From Bacteroidales bacterium UBA5536 (GTDB taxonomy: Bacteria > Bacteroidota > Bacteroidia > Bacteroidales > F082), in the NCBI GenBank assembly GCA_002426795.1, contig DINQ01000023.1, forward strand, positions 1-56,101: DNA of 56,101 nt. The letters run 5' to 3'. Below are positions 8,630-17,200 of this stretch, piece by piece. The notes below the pieces were generated by a model. It ran no database searches. It saw only the letters and a program-made list of their open reading frames with translations, and was not told where the DNA came from. Numbering within the stretch: the stretch's first letter is position 1; each line of letters begins with the position of its first letter. Position numbers and translations under genes: made by a program.

Positions 8630-8768
8630 AGTTGAAAAGGGTTAATGGTTGATTGATTTTCAGGATATAAAAAAAGACGGATAAACCGTCTTTCGATATC
8701 TTGAATAGCCAGAATGAAACGCTTTGCTGAACACTTTGTAAAGTTGATTGCAAATCCGAAGGCTTCAT
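8607..8768 (-). CDS. Candidate carA leader reading frame read through the attenuator
   Basis: A 53-codon frame begins at ATG 8768 (an in-frame ATG at 8786 is also possible). It runs through the attenuator hairpin and ends 23 bases inside carA in another frame. The hairpin and U-tract encode SKDGLSVFFYILKIN, resembling the pyrB leader segment SDGIGRLFFALLKSN in the same frame relative to the stem. This is the same architecture as the pyrB leader. Translation is inferred only; no ribosome-binding sequence was seen, which is normal in Bacteroidetes. Confidence 0.45.
   Translation of the reverse strand: MKPSDLQSTLQSVQQSVSFWLFKISKDGLSVFFYILKINQPLTLFNYANQPLS
8669..8693 (-). terminator. carA leader attenuator hairpin
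   Basis: The minus strand shows an 8-bp stem AAAGACGG/CCGTCTTT with a TTTAT loop and a T-run. It lies between the carA promoter (8795-8802) and the start codon (8629). A separate terminator at 8913-8943 already closes the upstream gene, so this one has no evident purpose except control of carAB. The core AGACGG...CCGTCT is shared with the pyrB hairpin. Confidence 0.8.
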
Positions 8769-8794
8769 GGTTGTTTTTGTTGGCATTCGGAGAT

Positions 8795-8802
8795 CAAACA
8801 TA
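8795..8802 (-). promoter_or_regulatory. carA -7 box
   Basis: The minus-strand TATGTTTG matches TAnnTTTG. The -33 region is a poor match (TTTA about 22 bases upstream). Transcription would start near 8790, giving a leader of about 160 bases. Confidence 0.5.
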
Positions 8803-8912
8803 CTACGATTGGGGAAACCAGAACTAAAAAACTTATTCACAGTCACTGGAAATTGTGTTGAAAAGCAGATCGAAACTACCATTAATTGACTGAATAATAG
8901 CATGCTGAAAAT

Positions 8913-8943
8913 AAAAAAGAGCAGCCATTTTGGCTGCTCTTTT
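8913..8943. terminator. Bidirectional intrinsic terminator
   Basis: An 11-bp stem AAAGAGCAGCC/GGCTGCTCTTT with a 5-base loop and T/A tracts on both sides. It closes the minus-strand secreted-protein gene ending at 8965. Confidence 0.85.
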
Positions 8944-8964
8944 ACACTGAATAATGATGCAAAT

Positions 8965-11547
8965 TTAGCGTACCACGGTAAATTTTTTATTGATGACACC
9001 TCTGCTTGTTTCAATCTGCATGAAATACATGCCTGGCTTGAAGCGTTGAACATCCATTTGAATCTGTCTCAGAGTACCGTTTAGCCTGTCAGCCAGGTCA
9101 ATGGCTTCAACTTGGGCACCATTCATACTGAAAATGTTCAGACCTACGACTGCAGTATCATCTCCGATTTCAAGTGAGAGGGTGCTGGAAACAGGATTTG
9201 GATAAAGCTTCACATCATTTTCGTTGAGAACGGCGATGCTCGTAATTCCATCAACCTGCGTCATTGAACCACCTTCTTCAGTTGTAAACATCACCGACAT
9301 AGGCGCGCCACCATTGTTTTGCTCAGGATTCATGAAGCCGGTCAACATCACTGTGATGGTTTGTCCTGCTACATCCATGCCCGTAAGGGGAAGTGGGAAA
9401 GTGGCCAAAAGTTCATTGGTGTAGGTGTCGCGTACTTCATAATAATAGTCTGATATCGGTAATTCTTCGTAGTCAGAAAAATCTCCAAAACTCATTCCGC
9501 TGGCTACTTTTCTGTTGCCCGTAGATGTTTCAGTCAACTCAACAGCAGGCGCATCAGTAACACCGTTGTGGAATATCACGCCAACTTTATCGGAAGGTGT
9601 ATCAGTGGCCGTCATTTCATAAATGTAAATGTCAGCAGGAATATATGGATTGTAGCCGGATTCAGTCATGAGGCCTTCTAAAACAAGTACATAAGTTTTA
9701 CCTGGCTCAAACACAAAGCTTCTGGCCATCATGGGCGTTGGGTTTTCATCTGTAGTCACAGCAAACATGGTATTGGTATTTGCAGGCAACTGCACAAAAG
9801 GAGATGTTGTGCCGTAAGTCATATTGTCCATCATCAGGGAGCCATTCATCAAAACATCGAGTGATGGAAACTGAAAATCAGCCATATTGTTTATAAACTG
9901 AACATTAGCCATCATTGGAGGTGCATCACCAAACCTAATGTTATCTATGAGAACAGAATCGGTTTGTGTTTCGAAAACTTCGCCAAAAACACCTATCAGG
10001 TAAGAAGTGAAGGAAATGCGGTTGTAACCGGCTTCAACACTAATTGCAATAGTATACCACTCATTGTCAGCGGATATTGTATAAATTCCATCATCATTTG
10101 ATGAAACAATCAGGATAGATGCATCTGAAGTTTGCTTGACATCGACAAGGATTTCGCCTGCCTGACTAAAAATTCCATTCACATACATCGTCTGATATTC
10201 ATTAAAATCCTGGTGCGTAGCAGTAGCAGCAAGTGTTCCCGTTTCGTCGTCGCTAACAATATGCCACGCGCCTTCGGTGCCTTCGAAGCCCCAATTTAGC
10301 ATTGAGAAATCGCCTGTTTCAAAATTTTCTACGGCACCTTCGAGGTTTTCAGTCAGCAAAGGTAACTTGAACAAATCGCCTCCGGCTACCGGGACTGCAT
10401 ACAAACCGAATGGAGCGCCATTGCTGTTGGATGATGGATTAACAAAGCCGCTGGCCAGTAAAGTTATAGTCGTATTGGCAAAACCTGAGTCGGCCAAAGG
10501 AGTAAAGTAGGATCCGATCAGTGTTGATCCGGTTTCATCCATTAACGACACTGTAACATTGGCAGATGCCAATTCGAAATATCCTGCAAAATCCCCATAA
10601 CTGGCATTGTCAACAACAGTAGTGCCATCAATGGCTACGTCAACAGTTGGAGCATCTGTTGCGCCATGATGAACGAGTATATCTGTGTTGCCATTGACGT
10701 TGGCACTTTGACGTGCACCAGGATAAACAGCAATGTCGAATGGAATATAAGGATCAAAGCCACCGGCATCACCAATAAGGCCTTCAGCAATCAACTGATA
10801 AGTATTCCCTGCTTCAAGTGTGTAAGTGTTTTGCCATAATGCCGGATCGTCAGGAGTACTATCAGGACCTTTGAGAGAAACTTCAAAAGCCGAGCCTGCC
10901 GGCAATTCAATATAGGGTGTTGCTGTCCTGAAAGTAAAATTATCGATAGCAAGTACATTGTTCACATACACATCAACAACAGCAGCTGCCGGATCGGAGG
11001 AGTTGTGAACCAATTGCACATAGGCATTTTCTGTATAAGGTTGATTGGGGAAATGGATGTTGTCGATGAACAAAGAATCTCTCATAGTAAATGGTTCGCC
11101 AAAAACTCCCATATTATAGGAAGAAAAACTGATAGTTTGTGTTCCTGCAGGCACGTCGTACGAGATAAGCTCCCAATCACCTGTTGAAAGCCATCCTGGA
11201 TAAACAAATCCGGAACTGGCATCGGAAGCAATGGTGAAAACATTGTCCTCAGTTTGTTTGAGCATAAAAGTGATGGTGGAAGGAGCAGTAAAAGTTTTTA
11301 CGACTGACATAGTCACTTCGTCATTGAAAGCGATGTGATTGGCTGATGCGGAATAGAAACCGCTATCAACGCTAACATTTTCAATTTCCCAGGAATTGGG
11401 TGTGCCTGAAAATTGCCAGTTCATTGCAGAAAAGTCGCCAGATTCAAAATCTTCGGTTACGGTCGATTGTGTATATGCGGCGCTTGACGAAAGGAGTAAA
11501 AATGTGAGTGTGAAAAGCTGAGTTAGTTTTTGTTTAAATGTATTCAT
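8965..11547 (-). CDS. Large T9SS-secreted protein with duplicated DUF4397-type modules
   Basis: The 860-residue protein has an N-terminal signal peptide (hydrophobic core ~10-24, cut near AYTQ) and a C-terminal T9SS sorting domain (~785-860; VKLYPNPVSSTLSLEIG ... GMYFMQIETSRGVINKKF). Between them an arrangement occurs twice. A ~140-residue sandwich-like domain opening with DFESGDFSAMNW (~32) or NFETGDFSMLNW (~408) is followed by DUF4397-like domains (VQLVHNSSDP.., ILVHHGATDAP.., VIFHNGVTDAP..). This is an internal duplication. It should be exported across the outer membrane and anchored or released; its ligand is unknown. It is monocistronic with its own terminator. Confidence 0.85.
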   Translation of the reverse strand: MNTFKQKLTQLFTLTFLLLSSSAAYTQSTVTEDFESGDFSAMNWQFSGTPNSWEIENVSVDSGFYSASANHIAFNDEVTMSVVKTFTAPSTITFMLKQTEDNVFTIASDASSGFVYPGWLSTGDWELISYDVPAGTQTISFSSYNMGVFGEPFTMRDSLFIDNIHFPNQPYTENAYVQLVHNSSDPAAAVVDVYVNNVLAIDNFTFRTATPYIELPAGSAFEVSLKGPDSTPDDPALWQNTYTLEAGNTYQLIAEGLIGDAGGFDPYIPFDIAVYPGARQSANVNGNTDILVHHGATDAPTVDVAIDGTTVVDNASYGDFAGYFELASANVTVSLMDETGSTLIGSYFTPLADSGFANTTITLLASGFVNPSSNSNGAPFGLYAVPVAGGDLFKLPLLTENLEGAVENFETGDFSMLNWGFEGTEGAWHIVSDDETGTLAATATHQDFNEYQTMYVNGIFSQAGEILVDVKQTSDASILIVSSNDDGIYTISADNEWYTIAISVEAGYNRISFTSYLIGVFGEVFETQTDSVLIDNIRFGDAPPMMANVQFINNMADFQFPSLDVLMNGSLMMDNMTYGTTSPFVQLPANTNTMFAVTTDENPTPMMARSFVFEPGKTYVLVLEGLMTESGYNPYIPADIYIYEMTATDTPSDKVGVIFHNGVTDAPAVELTETSTGNRKVASGMSFGDFSDYEELPISDYYYEVRDTYTNELLATFPLPLTGMDVAGQTITVMLTGFMNPEQNNGGAPMSVMFTTEEGGSMTQVDGITSIAVLNENDVKLYPNPVSSTLSLEIGDDTAVVGLNIFSMNGAQVEAIDLADRLNGTLRQIQMDVQRFKPGMYFMQIETSRGVINKKFTVVR

Positions 11548-11741
11548 CGTCGTAAGTTTAAAAAGTTTTGTTAATTATTTATCGTCATTTGCTAAACAGA
11601 CAGGTCATAATTAACATACCCTAAGTTAAATTTCAAAAAAGTGCTATTCTGACCTTAAAACAGCCCCAGTATTGTTTTGTTCAGATAGCTTTAATACTGT
11701 AAGCTATTGACTTAATGAATGTAATTGTGAAGGATAGAAAC

Positions 11742-11773
11742 AAAAAAGGCAGCCGAAACCGACTGCCTTTTTT
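11742..11773. terminator. Intrinsic terminator after the cpgS-like gene
   Basis: An 11-bp stem AAAAAAGGCAG/CTGCCTTTTTT with a further partial inner pairing ends the minus-strand gene that stops at 11791. It could also act on the other strand. Confidence 0.85.
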
Positions 11774-11790
11774 AAAAAAGATGTACTGAA

Positions 11791-13131
11791 TTATTTCTTC
11801 AGATTGTGTTTTGCAACAAAGTCGGTGAGTACTTCGTCCAGGTTTGGGAAGCCTATTTCCTGCAGATCGTAGTAAACACGTGTGTTTGGTTTGTTGATTT
11901 TCACAATACGGTTCAGGTCGATAGGTGTTCCAATAACAACTGAATCACAATCAACATTGTTGATCGTAGCTTCGAGGTCTCTCAGCTGTTGCTCGCCATA
12001 ACCCATGGCTGGAAGTAATGTGCCAATATTTGGATAAATTTTGAAAGTTTCAGCCAGTTTGCCAACGAGGAACGGACGTGGGTCGACGAGTTCTGCAGCG
12101 CCAAATTTTTGGGCGGCAACTGTTCCGGCACCAATTTTCATTTCACCATGGGTGAGGGTTGGGCCATCTTCAACAACCAAAACGCGTTTTCCTTTGATAA
12201 CAGATGGGTCGTCAACTTTGATTGGAGAAGCGCCGTCGATTACGATAGCCTTTGGATTCACTTTGGCGATGTTTTCGCGCACGGTCTGAATCGCTTCAGG
12301 GGCAGCACTGTCCATTTTGTTGATGATGGCAACATCGGCCATGCGCAAGGTTACTTCGCCAGGATAATAACTTAACTCGTGGCCTGGGCGGTGTGGGTCA
12401 ACCACAGTAATGTTCAAATCAGGTGTGTAGAATGGGAAGTCGTTGTTTCCGCCGTCCCATAAAACTACGTCGCAACCATCAGGATCGTTTTCAGCAGCGC
12501 GCAGAATGGCTTCATAATCAACGCCGGCATAAATCACATTGCCACGAACAACATGTGGTTCGTATTCTTCCATTTCTTCAACGGTACATTTGTGTTTGGC
12601 CAGGTCTTCAACGGTGGCAAAACGCTGTACTTTCTGGGCTACGAGGTCGCCATAAGGCATGGGGTGGCGTACGGCAACCACTTTGAGGCCTTTGGCCATC
12701 AAATACTCAATCACTTTGCGCGAAGTCTGGCTTTTTCCGCAACCTGTTCTCACAGCGCCAACGGCAATAACCGGTTTGGTACTTTTAACCATGGTGTCGC
12801 CAGGTCCCAAAAGGATGAAATTAGCACCGGCAGCATTCACGATAGCGCTCACGCCCATTACGCGGGCATAAGGAACGTCGCTGTAGGAGAAAACACAGTC
12901 GTCAACTTTCAAATCCTTGATCAGCTTTGGTAGATCTTCCTCAGCGTAGATAGGAATACCGGCAGGATAGAGGTCGCCAGCCAGCTCAGCAGGATATTTT
13001 CTGCCGTCGATGTCAGGGATTTGAGCAGCAGTAAAAGCTACTACGTTATACAATTCGTTTCCACGGTAATAGGTGTTGAAATTATGGAAGTCTCTTCCAG
13101 CTGCACCAATGATAATGACATTTTTTTTCAT
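11791..13131 (-). CDS. Cyclic 2,3-diphosphoglycerate synthetase-like GTPase-fold protein
   Basis: The 446-residue product starts MKKNVIIIGAAGRDFHNFN and has a P-loop GAVRTGCGKSQTSRK (~residues 127-141), then NKMDSA, the G4-like guanine-specificity motif, and VVLWDGGNNDFPFY. This fits the family containing archaeal cyclic 2,3-diphosphoglycerate synthetase (CpgS). That enzyme closes 2,3-bisphosphoglycerate with ATP to make a thermoprotectant in methanogens. Bacterial homologues are widespread but their substrate is not established, so I give no symbol. It is monocistronic, with its own promoter and terminator. Confidence 0.8.
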   Translation of the reverse strand: MKKNVIIIGAAGRDFHNFNTYYRGNELYNVVAFTAAQIPDIDGRKYPAELAGDLYPAGIPIYAEEDLPKLIKDLKVDDCVFSYSDVPYARVMGVSAIVNAAGANFILLGPGDTMVKSTKPVIAVGAVRTGCGKSQTSRKVIEYLMAKGLKVVAVRHPMPYGDLVAQKVQRFATVEDLAKHKCTVEEMEEYEPHVVRGNVIYAGVDYEAILRAAENDPDGCDVVLWDGGNNDFPFYTPDLNITVVDPHRPGHELSYYPGEVTLRMADVAIINKMDSAAPEAIQTVRENIAKVNPKAIVIDGASPIKVDDPSVIKGKRVLVVEDGPTLTHGEMKIGAGTVAAQKFGAAELVDPRPFLVGKLAETFKIYPNIGTLLPAMGYGEQQLRDLEATINNVDCDSVVIGTPIDLNRIVKINKPNTRVYYDLQEIGFPNLDEVLTDFVAKHNLKK

Positions 13132-13173
13132 ATTTTACCTTTTGAAGGGTTATTGTAAAGTGAATTATGCTCA

Positions 13174-13181
13174 CAAATGTA
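13174..13181 (-). promoter_or_regulatory. Promoter of the cpgS-like gene
   Basis: The minus-strand TACATTTG is a full TAnnTTTG match. TTCG sits 19 bases upstream, one base off the -33 TTTG. The box is 43 bases before the start codon. Confidence 0.55.
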
Positions 13182-13394
13182 GGGTTTATTGTCCGGAAAA
13201 CGAACACTTCAGAAAAAATATTTTTTATGCCTATTTGTAAAATATTGATTTAAAGTAAAATGTATTGTTAAAAAAATAACATAAAAACAAAAAGCGTTTG
13301 TTTCTTTGATAATGGTTATTGAGAACTTATTATTTTGAAATGAGGTTCTTCTCTCCGGATTAAGTAAGGTATTATATCAAAATAGATTATTCCT

Positions 13395-13727
13395 TCAATA
13401 CGTCAGAATCTCATGCAGGCCTTTTTTGATCTCTGTCAGCTGTTCATCTGATATTTCACCCAACCTCTGAATTAGTCGTGCTCCCGAAATTGTTCTGATT
13501 TGAAAGGTTATGACTTCTGAATCCTGACTTAAACCATTATATTGGTCTTTTTTTAAGACCAGGCAGCCGGCATATTGTTTAATCTTTGAACTTAGAGGGC
13601 AAACAATACAAATATCGAGGTGTTTGTTCATGGCGTTTCCACTGATCACCACAACTGGCCGTACACCTCGCTGTTCGCTTCCTTTAACAGGATTCAGGTC
13701 GGCCAGCCAGATTTCGCGCTGTTTCAC
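13395..13727 (-). CDS. PemK/MazF-family toxin (endoribonuclease)
   Basis: The 110-residue protein shows the family opening REIWLADLNPVKGSEQRGVRPVVVISG, with the Gly-rich loop and the conserved Arg, followed by VCPLSSK and SGARLIQRLGEISDEQL. Toxins of this family cut mRNA at short sequences when the antitoxin is degraded. Its start overlaps the antitoxin stop by 4 bases (ATGA), the classic coupled arrangement. All conserved segments look intact, so it should be active. Confidence 0.9.
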   Translation of the reverse strand: MKQREIWLADLNPVKGSEQRGVRPVVVISGNAMNKHLDICIVCPLSSKIKQYAGCLVLKKDQYNGLSQDSEVITFQIRTISGARLIQRLGEISDEQLTEIKKGLHEILTY

Positions 13728-13966
13728 GCTTCGTCCAGAATTTTAAGATAGTCTTCCAGCCCCTCTTCAGCCAGGTTACCTATTTCCGAATCGCCAGCTG
13801 CGATGCGAAATGAATGGGCATATTCAGCATTTTTCATTTTTTCGAAATATGCTCGTAATGCCTTTTCCACGATGCGGTTTTTGGGGATTTTAAACTGCCG
13901 TGCATAAGCATCCAGTGTTTGAAGCAAATCGCCAGGCAGAGAACTGGTATAATTGACAGGTTTCAT
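13724..13966 (-). CDS. Ribbon-helix-helix antitoxin
   Basis: The 80-residue protein has an N-terminal ribbon-helix-helix fold (VNYTSSLPGDLLQTLDAYARQFKIPKNRIVEKALRAYF summarised as a beta strand, helix, turn, helix over residues 3-45). An acidic tail would wrap the toxin. It should neutralise the PemK-type toxin and, with it, repress the operon. The perfect inverted repeat just upstream (13995-14013) is the obvious operator. Confidence 0.85.
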   Translation of the reverse strand: MKPVNYTSSLPGDLLQTLDAYARQFKIPKNRIVEKALRAYFEKMKNAEYAHSFRIAAGDSEIGNLAEEGLEDYLKILDEA

Positions 13967-13981
13967 GGGATGTATTTTTTA

Positions 13982-14013
13982 CAAAAATAATTGATATGTA
14001 TGAAACATACATA
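13982..14013 (-). promoter_or_regulatory. Toxin-antitoxin promoter and palindromic operator
   Basis: The -7 box TATTTTTG (minus strand, 13982-13989) lies 15 bases before the antitoxin start. Just upstream is the perfect inverted repeat TATGTATG-AAA-CATACATA (13995-14013), which covers the expected -33 position. A ribbon-helix-helix dimer pair bound there would block transcription. Confidence 0.65.
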
Positions 14014-14265
14014 TATTGATTTGTTTTTTTTGCAATGACTAAAAAGAGTCTTGAATGGTGAATTGGATGAAGATTATTTGACGAACAGAAAACATGTAGA
14101 CAAAGACAATGATTTTCGATTAAGAACCGGGATTTGAATCATGTGCCAAAACTTTATCAAAACAATGATATGGTTCATTTATTCAAAATTGTGCTTTTTA
14201 AAGCATTATTCTTAATAAGCGTAAAACTTATATAATCAGTTAATTGCCACGAGCTAAGTGTAACA

Positions 14266-15837
14266 TTATTCCGAAATATCTACTTCTATGGTGTTGTTAA
14301 CGTAATAGCTTACAGGTTCAGGTCCGCGTAGAGTGATAGAATAAGTTCCTGACTCATTGAGCATGAAGTAGCCTGGACCATATGCTGGCCAATCTCTTGC
14401 TGTCGCTAAAATGTTCCATTGCTCGGAATAAGTATCGCCAGGATTAATAACAAAAGGTTTTTTTTGCTTGTCATATTGTCCTTCCATTCTGATTAACTTA
14501 ATAGGAACATAGGGTGGATAGTTGTATGCGTCCCCTGTGATTTTTCGAATAGTTAAATAAAAGTTAGGCAAGGACTTGTTTTCAAATAACAAAACTTCTT
14601 TTGGGATGGTGTCCGTGTTTTTTAAGGTAAACTCCAGATTGATTGGCTCACCCGGATTATAGTGGCTCTTTTGAGTTGTTACAGATAATTTCCAAACCAG
14701 GGTCGATCTCATCCATTTAATTCTTCGGAGTGCTGCCTTTGCGCTTTCTATTAAATTATTATCTGAAGTGGTCGCGAATAATAAGTTTACATAGTGCTCT
14801 GCCTTGTCCAATCTTTGGGTGTAACCTTCTATTTCAGGGTCACTATCAAAAAGTAATTGAATAAGTGACAAGTATATTTCAGGTTTCAGCTTGCTTTGCG
14901 AGTAGCGGTCTAAGAAGTTTTCATACTCTTTTACATAATACAGATTTGCTGAATTATCGCCTCCTTCTTGTGACATTCCTGCAGAATAATTTAACATGAT
15001 ATATTCAGCGCTATCACAGTAAACACTTGTAGGGTAAATGACTAGCAAGTTTCTGAAATAGGAGAATGGTAATGTCATATTAACAAATCCATCACCAGTT
15101 GGACCGGCAATATAAAACAGCTCAACATAAGCATTTCCAATTCTCCATAATTCTTCATCTTCAGGTAATTGCAATGACAAAGTTGAAGAGATAACTTGAA
15201 AGGCTTTCTTTGCTGCCGATAGCTGTTGATGGTAATATTCATCGCCGTACAACGGAAATAATTGGGATCGTATGGAATCATAATGTATGGCTTCGGTAAT
15301 TTCCCCTTCAGAAACCGCTTTTCTAAAAAGCTGGATATAAGCAGCAGCCCTGATCGATTCCTCCTGAATCGAATCCAAAAAAACCTTTTCAAGATTTTTC
15401 ATGTTGGCATATCCATATGGTAGTGAAAATTCAAGTCTTTTCAGTGTCTTGTCTAGATCGTTTAATATGAGGTGGTTAGTCGTGGTTTGATACTCTTTTT
15501 TAATCGCTAAATATGCCTTGTAATGCCTAATGTAATGACCTGTTTCATCAAAATCGTAATGATGTAAAACATTGTTTTTTCTGAAAGTAGAATCTTTAAA
15601 GCGGACATAAGCCTTCATTTCATCTTCAAGAAAAGCTTCATCTATCCGGTTTGAATTGATTGAGTCATCTGATCTTGTGCCTTGATCTAAAGTTTCCCGT
15701 TTTGGATGAGTTGCCTTAAGATTTGTTTCAAGCGATGTTTTTTGTGATTCTTGTGAAAACAGTAAGAATGGCATTAATGCAAACAATAGGGCAAGCAGCA
15801 GCGAATTTCTGTTTAAAATATCCTTTGCGATTGGCAT
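14266..15837 (-). CDS. Unknown exported protein with helical core and Ig-like C-terminal domain
   Basis: The 523-residue product has a signal peptide (hydrophobic ~12-27, cut near LLFSQE). A largely helical middle (~residues 60-390) is rich in Tyr, Leu and Lys and suggests TPR-like repeats, but I could not define repeat units. The C-terminal ~120 residues look like an immunoglobulin-type beta-sandwich (VTTQKSHYNPGEPINLEFTLKN, then GYFMLNESGTYSITLRG), similar to extracellular proteinase-inhibitor-like domains. No catalytic motif or lipoprotein box was found. It stands alone, with ~250 bases of featureless DNA on each side. Confidence 0.65.
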   Translation of the reverse strand: MPIAKDILNRNSLLLALLFALMPFLLFSQESQKTSLETNLKATHPKRETLDQGTRSDDSINSNRIDEAFLEDEMKAYVRFKDSTFRKNNVLHHYDFDETGHYIRHYKAYLAIKKEYQTTTNHLILNDLDKTLKRLEFSLPYGYANMKNLEKVFLDSIQEESIRAAAYIQLFRKAVSEGEITEAIHYDSIRSQLFPLYGDEYYHQQLSAAKKAFQVISSTLSLQLPEDEELWRIGNAYVELFYIAGPTGDGFVNMTLPFSYFRNLLVIYPTSVYCDSAEYIMLNYSAGMSQEGGDNSANLYYVKEYENFLDRYSQSKLKPEIYLSLIQLLFDSDPEIEGYTQRLDKAEHYVNLLFATTSDNNLIESAKAALRRIKWMRSTLVWKLSVTTQKSHYNPGEPINLEFTLKNTDTIPKEVLLFENKSLPNFYLTIRKITGDAYNYPPYVPIKLIRMEGQYDKQKKPFVINPGDTYSEQWNILATARDWPAYGPGYFMLNESGTYSITLRGPEPVSYYVNNTIEVDISE

Positions 15838-16122
15838 TTGTTACGTTTTTATATGAAAATACTTCAGCGCAGTAGGTAATAAAAATCCGCATCCATGAAA
15901 CTTACTTTTAGAAACAGCAACTTCAATTTAGGTATTGGAAATACGCACCTCTGGCTCGCGAATCAAATATAAATAATTATTTGATTTAAAACTCAGTTGC
16001 GCATTCCTTTTAGCTTGGCTTCACGTGTGGGACTTATCCACGAAATAATTAGCAGATGCGATTTTAGTCCTACGTAATTCTAAATCCTCTGTAGTTTCAT
16101 CTGCCACGAACTTTATCACTAA

Positions 16123-17199
16123 TCAGTTAACTCCATCATTTAGTATGGCAGTTTGCTTGTTGATCGATTCCTGGTGGATGGCCTTGAAAATGGTGTTAAT
16201 GAAATCGGTGCTCAACTGGTGTTTTTCGCCATAGTGAATGCTTTTCTTCAGAATGGCTTCCCATCTGCCAGCCTGCAGAATGGTCATGTTGTTTTCTTTT
16301 TTATACTGACCTATTTCGCAGGCAGTTTGCATGCGTTTTTCCAGGATGGCGAGCAATTCAGCATCAAACTGATCGATTTTAAAACGCAGGTCTTCAAGTG
16401 TGTTGAGTGAAACGCCTTCGGGTTGTACCTGTCTGACAACAAGGCTTTCCATCATTTTTTGCAAGGCCTGAGGAGTGATTTGTTGCCGGGCATCTCTCCA
16501 GGCCGCATCGGGATTGGGGTGGGTCTCGACCATCAACCCATCAAAATCGAGGTCCATGGCTTTTTGCGAAATGCTTAAGAGTAAATCCCTTTTTCCGCCA
16601 ATGTGACTCGGGTCACAAATCATGGTCAGTCCAGGAATTCTTCTTTTGAGTTCGATCGGAATCTGCCATTGGGGAGCATTGCGGTAAATGCTGTGCTCAT
16701 AGCTCGAAAAGCCGCGGTGGATGGCTCCTGTTTGCGTGATTCCGGCCTGTTCCAGTCTTTCCAAAGCACCCATCCAAAGATCCACATCCGGATTTACCGG
16801 GTTTTTTACCAGCACAGGGATATCCACCCCGCGCAAAGCCTCCGCAATTTCCTGCACGGCAAAGGGATTCGCCGTGGTGCGTGCGCCAATCCATAGAATG
16901 TCGATGCCGGCTTTCAAAGCTTCATAAACGTGCTTTACGTTGGCGACCTCGGTCGAAGTGAGCATGCCGGTTTCCTGTTTAACGCTTTTCATCCATTGCA
17001 GGGCTGAGCTGCCAATGCCTTCGAACGAGTTGGGCCTTGTTCTTGGTTTCCAAATGCCTGCACGAAAAATCCGGACGCCTGTTTTATTGAGTTCTCTTGC
17101 TGTTTCTAGCATTTGTTCTTCGGTCTCGGCGCTGCACGGACCTGAAATGATAAAGGGCTTTTCGCCACAGTCGATGCCCCATTCTTGTATGTTTCTCAT
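16123..17199 (-). CDS. DAHP synthase (type I-beta) fused to chorismate mutase
   Basis: The 358-residue fusion has an N-terminal KDO8P/DAHP-synthase barrel (~1-250): SGPCSAE, AGIWKPRTRPNSFEGIG, IGARTTANPFAVQEIA, KNPVNPDVDLWMGALER and CDPSHIGGKRD. A C-terminal AroQ-type chorismate mutase follows (~270-345; LRFKIDQFDAELLAILEKRMQTACEIGQYK). It therefore catalyses the first step of the shikimate pathway and the branch step to prephenate. The mutase domain often acts as the allosteric sensor in such fusions. It starts 1 base after the tyrA stop and is the last gene of the tyrosine operon. Confidence 0.93.
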   Translation of the reverse strand: MRNIQEWGIDCGEKPFIISGPCSAETEEQMLETARELNKTGVRIFRAGIWKPRTRPNSFEGIGSSALQWMKSVKQETGMLTSTEVANVKHVYEALKAGIDILWIGARTTANPFAVQEIAEALRGVDIPVLVKNPVNPDVDLWMGALERLEQAGITQTGAIHRGFSSYEHSIYRNAPQWQIPIELKRRIPGLTMICDPSHIGGKRDLLLSISQKAMDLDFDGLMVETHPNPDAAWRDARQQITPQALQKMMESLVVRQVQPEGVSLNTLEDLRFKIDQFDAELLAILEKRMQTACEIGQYKKENNMTILQAGRWEAILKKSIHYGEKHQLSTDFINTIFKAIHQESINKQTAILNDGVN

Positions 17200-17200
17200 T

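Noticed and set aside
8607..9053. Full 148-codon frame upstream of carA
   Set aside because: It crosses the terminator and end of the preceding secreted-protein gene and the carA promoter; only the part from ATG 8768 could be translated from the carA mRNA.
15838..16122. Scattered CCACGAA-like words suggesting a degenerate repeat family
   Set aside because: Only isolated short matches; no alignable repeat unit.
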